DNA from: Spirochaetales bacterium
Lineage (GTDB): Bacteria; Spirochaetota; Leptospiria; Leptospirales; Leptonemataceae
Assembly: GCA_024233935.1 (NCBI GenBank)
Contig: JACKOY010000004.1
Location: 248,001-312,000, forward strand
DNA length: 64,000 nt
Direction: 5' to 3'
Shown: piece by piece, positions 58,219 to 64,000 of the stretch
Numbering within the stretch: the stretch's first letter is position 1
How the letters are laid out: every line of letters starts with the position of its first letter
Translations under genes and position numbers: made by a program
Notes under the pieces: model-generated
Database searches by the model: none
Seen by the model: the letters and a program-made list of their open reading frames with translations, nothing else
What the model was told of the DNA's origin: nothing

Positions 58219-61077
58219 GTGTACTCCGGGTTTGATGGGCGTTCGCTTGTGACTATCACGCGCGGTTGGCGATCATTCGAATTGACCCGGCGTGCCGAAT
58301 CCGATTCGTTTTGGCCCCCGCGTTCTTTCCCGACACTATGTGGGTTGGCTGTGTTCATGAGCGTCGCGGCTTTCTGCGCGTCCTGTCGTAGCGCGCCCAA
58401 TCGACCTGCGGCCGATCAATGCCGGCCGGTATTTGCTGAAATGACCTGGATCGTGAGTAGTGACCGGACGCTAACGCCCGGCGCTGCGCTTGAGCAGGTT
58501 CAGACCCGGGGCGCAGCGGGTGGACACAATCCGCCGAGCCTGGGTTTTTCTTCCGACGTGCTGTGGGGACTGTACCGCATGCCGGAAACTCCGGATGCCG
58601 ATCAGCTTGTGGTTGTGCGACTCGCGCGCCTGACACGCGTGCAGGCGTTTGCCGCGCCGATCTCGGGAGACCTCCTTTCGCTTGGCGTCGGCGGTCTTGA
58701 ATTGATCGGAACCCAGAATGCTTCGCGTGAACCGATCTTTCCTCTGCCGCGTGGAAGCGTTGGGCAGGGTGATCATATTTTGGTACGAATCGAGAGTCGG
58801 ACATCGCCCTTAATTGGCCCGGTCGAACTTTGCAGCGTGCCCGCCTTCGAAGATGGCGAGCAACTGAGTGTGCTTCTATATGGAGGGTATCTGGGTTTCG
58901 TTGTATTGATCGTGATTTACAATATCTTTCTCGGCATCGGCTTGAAGGATCCTTTGTATGTGTGTTACGCCGCCTACGTGGCCTGCATGGGGGGCGTAGC
59001 CTACGTGCAAACGGGGCTGGCCCATCTTTATACGGCCGTCTGGTTCTCGCCGGTGGTGGTCTACGGATTTACGTGCCTGAGTTTTTTGACGATCACCACG
59101 GCCCTCGTTTTTGCAGCTTTGTATCTGAAGACGCGCCGCTATTTCACACGCTGGCATCGCGCGATCCAGGTTGGTGCGATCGCCTGCCTGGTCTTTGCCC
59201 TGCTTTCACTCCTGCCATTCACGGAGCTGAGCTTTCTGCGTTCTATTCGTGCCAGTTTCGTAGTTCTCTCAACCTTGTTCTTGCTCGTGCTTTCCGTGCG
59301 AACGGCCTTCGGTGGCCAGGTTGCTGCCCGGTACTTCCTGCTGGCCTGGGCAGTTTTTCTCGTCGGCGGCCTGGCTTTCGGCCTGAGCACTCTCGGTGTG
59401 CTGCCTTTTAACGTCGCAACGCGGAACGGTCTTTACGCTGGCTCAGCAGTCGAACTGGCTTTGCTGTCTTTCGCGCTTGCGCATCGCTTCCGACGCATTG
59501 AGCTTGCGGCGGCGACCCTGCAGGCCTCCAGCGAAGCCAAGAGCGAATTTCTGGCAAACATGAGCCACGAAATCAGAACCCCGCTCAACGCAATCGTGGG
59601 CATGGGTGAGTTGCTTTCGGACATGAAGCAAACGGCTGAGGCCCAGCAGTACCTGGCCATCCTTCGCCGGGCAAGCGAGAATCTGCTCGCGATCGTCAAT
59701 GACGTTCTCGATCTTTCCAAGATTGAGGCGGGTCGCGTGGACATTGAACAGGTGCCGGTAAACCTGGAAAGCCTGATAAACGGTGTCTGCGAAATCATGG
59801 CCATGCGCGCCCACGAGCGCGGTCTGGAATTTGTAAGCTACATAGATCCGGACCTGCCGGCGGAGCTGCTGGCGGACCCCACTCGCATTCGCCAGGTCAT
59901 GATCAATCTCATCGGGAACGCCATTAAGTTTACGGAAGAAGGCGAGATCAATGTGCGTGTGGAGCAAAAGGCCGGATCTCCGGAGGATCTCCTCGCGATT
60001 GAGTTCAGCTGTAGCGACACAGGCGAGGGCATTGCCCCCGATCGCCAGCAGAAGATTTTCGAAGCCTTTGCACAGGCCGACGCAAGCACGACCCGCACCC
60101 ATGGCGGCACCGGACTGGGGCTCGCGATCAGCGCTCGATTGGTTGAGTTAATGGGAGGACGAATTGCGCTCGAAAGCCAACCCGGTCGTGGCAGCAAATT
60201 TTCTTTCGTCTTGCCACTCCGCCTGAGCGACCCGGGCGATCCCGCTGGCCTCAACAATATGGATTCGTTGCGGGGTTTGTCTGCGTTGGTTGTCGACGAC
60301 AACGAAGCCAACCGCATCGTGCTACGGGAGTATCTGGAGCGGGAAGGTATCAGAGTTGAGCAGGCCGAATTGCCCTCGGTGGCGCTCCGCAAGGCGAACG
60401 AAACCAGTGAGCCGTTTGATTTGATTCTTTTGGATTATCGTATGCCCGAGATGAACGGCATTGAGCTGGCACGCCGCATCCCCGCCTCGGCGCTCGCGCC
60501 GGGTGGCCTTATGATGCTGCTCACCTCGGAACATCGGCCGGGGCTGGCGGAAGAAGGAGCCGGGGCCGGCATCGCGCTCTATCAGCCGAAACCGGTTAAG
60601 CGGCGCGAACTCTATCGGCAGATTCTGGCCAGTCGGGCCGGTAGCGCGACCGGTTCACCCGCTCGCCCGGTGAGCAAGCTTCACGCAGAACGTTCCCTGA
60701 GAATCCTGCTTGTGGAAGACAACGCCGACAATCAGATCTTGTTCCAGGCGATGATGCGCAAGCTGCCGCACCGCGTCGAACTCGCGGAGAACGGGAAAGA
60801 AGCAGTGGGTGCCTTCCAGAAGCAATTGTTCGATATCGTTTTTATGGATGTGCAGATGCCGGTCATGGACGGGCTTGAGGCCACGCGTCGCATTCGCGCC
60901 TGGGAAAGGGACGAACTGGACAGCGGCCGGCGAAACCGACGCGTCAAGATTGTGGCCCTGTCGGCGCATGCCCTGAAGAGCGAAACCGACCGTATGCTGG
61001 AGGCGGGCTGCGACGGACATATTGGAAAACCCTTTCGGCGCGAACAACTGCTGGAAGCCCTCGATACGGTCGTTTGA
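58219..61077 (+). CDS. 7TMR-DISM hybrid sensor histidine kinase
   Basis: 952 residues from a GTG. A signal region (ending AAFCASC) leads to a 7TMR-DISM extracellular domain (about 70-205), then seven membrane helices (about 215-420). HisKA follows with NMSHEIRTPLNAIVG (His at about 451). The ATPase has N box LIGNAIKF, G1 DTGEGI and G2 GGTGLGLAI. Two receiver domains end the protein: the first with DLILLDYRMPEMNG (Asp about 737) and the second with DIVFMDVQMPVMDG (Asp about 876). Both keep a Lys (QPKPVK, GKPFRR). There is no Hpt domain, so a separate phosphotransfer protein is needed. Confidence 0.95.
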   Translation: MYSGFDGRSLVTITRGWRSFELTRRAESDSFWPPRSFPTLCGLAVFMSVAAFCASCRSAPNRPAADQCRPVFAEMTWIVSSDRTLTPGAALEQVQTRGAAGGHNPPSLGFSSDVLWGLYRMPETPDADQLVVVRLARLTRVQAFAAPISGDLLSLGVGGLELIGTQNASREPIFPLPRGSVGQGDHILVRIESRTSPLIGPVELCSVPAFEDGEQLSVLLYGGYLGFVVLIVIYNIFLGIGLKDPLYVCYAAYVACMGGVAYVQTGLAHLYTAVWFSPVVVYGFTCLSFLTITTALVFAALYLKTRRYFTRWHRAIQVGAIACLVFALLSLLPFTELSFLRSIRASFVVLSTLFLLVLSVRTAFGGQVAARYFLLAWAVFLVGGLAFGLSTLGVLPFNVATRNGLYAGSAVELALLSFALAHRFRRIELAAATLQASSEAKSEFLANMSHEIRTPLNAIVGMGELLSDMKQTAEAQQYLAILRRASENLLAIVNDVLDLSKIEAGRVDIEQVPVNLESLINGVCEIMAMRAHERGLEFVSYIDPDLPAELLADPTRIRQVMINLIGNAIKFTEEGEINVRVEQKAGSPEDLLAIEFSCSDTGEGIAPDRQQKIFEAFAQADASTTRTHGGTGLGLAISARLVELMGGRIALESQPGRGSKFSFVLPLRLSDPGDPAGLNNMDSLRGLSALVVDDNEANRIVLREYLEREGIRVEQAELPSVALRKANETSEPFDLILLDYRMPEMNGIELARRIPASALAPGGLMMLLTSEHRPGLAEEGAGAGIALYQPKPVKRRELYRQILASRAGSATGSPARPVSKLHAERSLRILLVEDNADNQILFQAMMRKLPHRVELAENGKEAVGAFQKQLFDIVFMDVQMPVMDGLEATRRIRAWERDELDSGRRNRRVKIVALSAHALKSETDRMLEAGCDGHIGKPFRREQLLEALDTVV

Positions 61078-61245
61078 CCAACGGGATGGACCTGGGTTTA
61101 CGCCTGTTGGTTACCGGCCTTCGAAATTCAGGACTCGAGGGTAGCCGAGCCTGGTCTGTGGCCGCAATAGTTGTGGGCAGGGCCGGGCTGTGCCTGCTAC
61201 TTCGTAAAAGAAGCCCGGCCTGAAGCGGGTTTTCGACGCCCGGCA

Positions 61246-62415
61246 ATGTTCTCTTCGCTCCACAAGAACCAGAATTTCGAAGCCACTGCCTATGCCATTT
61301 CGGGTCCGGCCGCCTTTGCCAATTCGCTTGCTTCCGGGCGTGCGCGGCCGGAGGCGCAGTCGCAGTACGATAGCGGGGACGTCGAAGAGGCCCTGAGTCG
61401 TGACGAATTGTCCGAGCCGGATTTTGCGGCGCTTTTGTCTCCGGCGGCCGACGCGTTCCTGGAAAGAATCGCCATAAGAGCGCGCGCCCTGACCCGGCAA
61501 CGCTTTGGCCGCACGATTCTTTTGTACGCCCCGTTGTATCTTTCAAATGAATGTCGTTCGACCTGCACGTACTGTGGTTTCAGCTACGGCAACGCCATTC
61601 GACGCCTGACGCTTTCCGTCGAAGAAGCCGCGGCCGAGGCGGAGATTCTTTACCAGCAGGGCATACGACACATTCTGCTTTTGACAGGGGAGGCCTATCG
61701 GGACACGCCGGTCTCCTACATCGGCGAGGTTGCAGAACGGCTCCGCGAACGCTTTGCTTCGGTCTCGATCGAGGTGTTCCCGTTGCGCGAGGACCAGTAC
61801 CGGGAATTACGCACAAACGGTGTCGATGGTCTGGCAGTTTACCAGGAAACCTACGATCCGGATCGCTACCGGGAGGTGCACCTGGGAGGCATCAAGAAAC
61901 ACATGCAGTTTCGGTTGGAGTGTCCCGATCGAGCCGGGCAGGCCGGAATGAGACGGATCGCCATCGGCGCTCTGCTCGGGCTTTCCGATCCGGGAGCAGA
62001 CACCTACATGGTCGGGCTGCATGCGCGCTATCTGATGCGGCGCTACTGGCAAACCCAGGTTTCGGTTTCGCTTCCGCGTTTACGGCCCGCCGTCGGCCTG
62101 GGGGATGTTTCTTCCCGGCAGGTCCTGGCGGACCGGGTCTACCTGCGTTATCTGTGCGCGTTGCGTCTCTTTCTGCCCGATGCCGGTCTGGTTTTGTCCA
62201 CCCGCGAGCCGCCGCGTTTGCGCGACGAACTGGCCGGTCTGGTAATCACGCAGATGAGCGCCGGTTCGCGCACCGAGCCCGGGGGCTACAGCGGCAAAGC
62301 GGCCACCGAGCAGTTCGCCGTTGACGACCACCGCAGTGTGGATGAGGTGCGGGCCATGCTGGTTGCCCGGGAACTGGAACCCGTGTTCGTGGATTGGAGC
62401 CCCGTTCTGAAGTAA
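61246..62415 (+). CDS. thiH: 2-iminoacetate synthase ThiH
   Basis: Radical-SAM enzyme that cleaves Tyr to dehydroglycine for thiazole synthesis with ThiG. 389 residues from the ATG at 61246. The cluster motif is CRSTCTYCGF (CxxxCxxC). Further segments: LLLTGEAYRD, the barrel strand VYQETYDPDRYREVHLGG, VGLHARYLMRRYWQTQ, and the C-terminal ITQMSAGSRTEPGGY, all characteristic of ThiH. The frame opens at 61171 but the family N-terminus supports 61246. Confidence 0.95.
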   Translation: MFSSLHKNQNFEATAYAISGPAAFANSLASGRARPEAQSQYDSGDVEEALSRDELSEPDFAALLSPAADAFLERIAIRARALTRQRFGRTILLYAPLYLSNECRSTCTYCGFSYGNAIRRLTLSVEEAAAEAEILYQQGIRHILLLTGEAYRDTPVSYIGEVAERLRERFASVSIEVFPLREDQYRELRTNGVDGLAVYQETYDPDRYREVHLGGIKKHMQFRLECPDRAGQAGMRRIAIGALLGLSDPGADTYMVGLHARYLMRRYWQTQVSVSLPRLRPAVGLGDVSSRQVLADRVYLRYLCALRLFLPDAGLVLSTREPPRLRDELAGLVITQMSAGSRTEPGGYSGKAATEQFAVDDHRSVDEVRAMLVARELEPVFVDWSPVLK

Positions 62416-62505
62416 TGCACCCGGGTGCAGGGACCGGTACACCCGGGTGCAGCAGGCCCGGCCAAACGCATTTGACCGCTTTAGCTCCTCGATTTTCAGG
62501 GAAGC

Positions 62506-63213
62506 GTGGGCTTCCTCTTCGTCATGGTCCGGCGCTTCCCGCTGTTCCGGCAGAGCGTCATTCTGGCGCTCGCATCGGCCTTTTGCCTGGCGCTGCTTGC
62601 GGCCCGGGTATATGCCACGGGCTTTATCACCTACGCGTTTTTGGCCTGGAATCTGTTTCTGGCCGTAGTGCCCTACATCCTGGCCCTGCTCCTGTTTCGA
62701 TATCGGCGGCCCCAGCGTCTGGATTCGGGCGGGCTGATACTGATTCTGGTCTGGCTGGCCTTCCTGCCCAATTCGTTCTATCTGGTGACCGACCTGATTC
62801 ATCTCCAGGCCCGCAACGGAGTGCCTCTCTGGTACGATGTGCTCTTGTTGTTCAGCTTCGCCTGGACGGGCCTCATGATTGGTTTTTGTTCTCTGCAACC
62901 CGTGCACGCCCTGGTGGCGGAGCGCCTGGGTGCACGCAAGGGCTGGGCCTTCGTTGTGCTGGTGCTGACCCTGGTCGCCCTGGGCGTCTACCTGGGTCGC
63001 TTCCTGCGCTGGAATAGCTGGGACCTGATTTTGAATCTGGACCGGGTGCTGGGCGACGTGCTTGATCGACTTACGGCGCCCGGTGGGCGCCTGCGTCCGT
63101 ACGGTATGACCTTGCTGTTGAGCGCGTTTTTCTTTCTGGGCTATCTGACCCTGTACCATTTTACGCGCGGCCCCGCGCACCCGAAGGCGACCGAGCTGGA
63201 GCGACCGTCATGA
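62506..63213 (+). CDS. DUF1361 membrane protein
   Basis: 235 residues with about six to seven helices. FLAWNLFLAVVPYILALLLF, WLAFLPNSFYLVTDLIHL and GVYLGRFLRWNSWDLI are typical of DUF1361. Function unknown. The frame begins with GTG at 62506; the ATG at 62524 is an alternative that removes six residues. It lies 90 nt after thiH and 3 nt from the convergent lipase gene. Confidence 0.87.
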   Translation: MGFLFVMVRRFPLFRQSVILALASAFCLALLAARVYATGFITYAFLAWNLFLAVVPYILALLLFRYRRPQRLDSGGLILILVWLAFLPNSFYLVTDLIHLQARNGVPLWYDVLLLFSFAWTGLMIGFCSLQPVHALVAERLGARKGWAFVVLVLTLVALGVYLGRFLRWNSWDLILNLDRVLGDVLDRLTAPGGRLRPYGMTLLLSAFFFLGYLTLYHFTRGPAHPKATELERPS

Positions 63214-63216
63214 TAG

Positions 63217-64000
63217 TCAGCCGATCCCGGTAACGGTGCGAAAGGCTTTGCGAATAAGCGAATTGCGGCGGTCGTAAGCGCGCAGGAATTGCTGCACGGA
63301 ACGGCGTCCGTTTTCGATCAGCCATTGTTTCTCTTCGTCGGAGATGTCGAAGTCGATGACCTTGATGGTCCCGGCCGAAATAAAGGCGGTGCGCGCCAGA
63401 TTGCGTGGTGAGCGTCTCAGGTATTCGCTTTGCGCGTTCTTTACGGTTTCGTAGAGCTGCTCGGCCCAATCACCCGGCGCGCCGAAATCCAGGTCTTTCT
63501 TCGGGTTGCGGCCGCTGCGCTCAAACTTGAATCCGATCGTTTCCTCGTTTACGGTGTCCATGGTGTCGAAGGTCATGATCGGAAAGTTATTCAGTACGCC
63601 ACCATCGACGTAGATGTGCGCGTCGGGTTGGTTGTCGCTGAACTTCACACTCTGAAAGAAGCCCGGTATGGCCGAACTTGCCAGCACGGCTTCGACCACG
63701 CGCGCGCGGGGTGTGCGCCGGTGACTGAACTCGGCCGAACTGCGTGTGTTCAGGTCCGTTGCAAATACATACAGTTCGCGGCCGCCTAGATCACGCAGCT
63801 CTTCGAACGTAAGTGTGCCATCGAGTTCTTTCGGGCTCCCAAGATATTCGCTCGCCCGATGGACCAGCTCGGCGAGCCAGTCCCGTAGCGGGCTCGGGCT
63901 GTACCATCCGTACTTTTTGGGAAGATCCAGCGGCTCTGATTTGGAAACGAATCGCTTGAAGTCCAGTTCTTCAAGGGTCTTTCGAATTTCCGGCACGGGA
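63217..64000 (-). CDS. Patatin-like phospholipase (partial, C-terminal part)
   Basis: The frame enters from beyond the right window edge, so the N-terminal oxyanion glycines and the GxSxG nucleophile are not visible. What remains is about 260 residues: LGGRELYVFATDLNTRSSAEF, AVLASSAIPGFFQSV, and YVDGGVLNNFPI with the catalytic Asp of the DGG motif. Patatins hydrolyse phospholipid acyl chains. The C-terminal segment (ISDEEKQWLIENGRRSVQQFL) is helical. Confidence 0.88.
   Translation of the reverse strand, partial: PVPEIRKTLEELDFKRFVSKSEPLDLPKKYGWYSPSPLRDWLAELVHRASEYLGSPKELDGTLTFEELRDLGGRELYVFATDLNTRSSAEFSHRRTPRARVVEAVLASSAIPGFFQSVKFSDNQPDAHIYVDGGVLNNFPIMTFDTMDTVNEETIGFKFERSGRNPKKDLDFGAPGDWAEQLYETVKNAQSEYLRRSPRNLARTAFISAGTIKVIDFDISDEEKQWLIENGRRSVQQFLRAYDRRNSLIRKAFRTVTGIG

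Noticed and set aside
61078..61245. Possible TPP riboswitch or terminator before thiH
   Set aside because: Only a weak inverted repeat (CCAAC/GTTGG) and a GC-rich stretch are seen; the TPP consensus segments are absent.

Overview
The window looks like chromosomal DNA of a spirochaete of the order Leptospirales with a G+C-rich genome. Three things point there: two paralogues of DUF1564, a family I know only from Leptospira and relatives; the order flhF-flhG-small membrane gene-fliA together with periplasmic-type FlaB flagellins; and Leptospira-like versions of FtsH, HslVU, DUF445 and class I aldolase genes. Base composition is clearly higher in G+C than Leptospira itself, so a Leptonema/Turneriella-like or uncultured lineage is more likely. 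I see no rRNA, IS element, prophage or CRISPR array; this is a dense core-genome segment with many lipoprotein and membrane genes.

Layout. 1-11.3 kb is one minus-strand run: rpmG, ispE, tRNA-Gln, a short glmU, prs, rplY, a Pth homologue that has lost key catalytic residues, ftsH, a 522-residue unknown protein, an LCAD-like acyl-CoA dehydrogenase, a tadA-like deaminase, and an esterase lipoprotein cut by the window edge. 11.4-16.3 kb holds a catalase-like protein, a DUF1564 protein, a solute-binding lipoprotein coupled to a membrane sensor with an RsbW-like ATPase output, and a secreted cyclophilin. 16.3-22.9 kb is a minus-strand run xerC/D, hslV, hslU, DUF445 and three small or membrane genes, with a lone response regulator inserted on the opposite strand. 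23-31.5 kb carries a mixed set: a secreted protein, a PopT-like DUF368 transporter, an FAD-linked oxidase, a VIT-family transporter, an SH3 lipoprotein, an ICMT/DUF1295 protein and class I FBP aldolase.

31.7-42.2 kb is the motility region: flhF, flhG, a small membrane gene, fliA, then (after beta-propeller lipoprotein genes, DUF937 and DUF4332 genes) flaG, a diguanylate cyclase and two flagellin genes. A sigma-28-like promoter precedes the first flagellin gene, and both flagellin leaders contain stem-loops with GGA in the loop, as expected for CsrA control. 42.3-53.3 kb contains a second DUF1564 protein, glutathione peroxidase, a dienoyl-CoA isomerase-like crotonase, gmhA overlapping a ROK kinase, a VWA-FHA membrane protein, a YheT-type hydrolase, thiG and small stress-type genes. 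53.4-64 kb contains a Rieske-glutamate synthase fusion, a glycosyltransferase fused to a Rossmann-like domain, a third beta-propeller lipoprotein, a 7TMR-DISM hybrid histidine kinase, thiH, a DUF1361 protein and the C-terminal part of a patatin-like lipase.

No single block is an obviously new defence or biosynthetic system. The observations most worth following are the catalytically altered Pth homologue, the predicted CsrA sites on both flagellin leaders, the solute-binding lipoprotein/RsbW-like sensor pair, the gmhA-ROK overlap, and the PopT-like protein with a large insertion.
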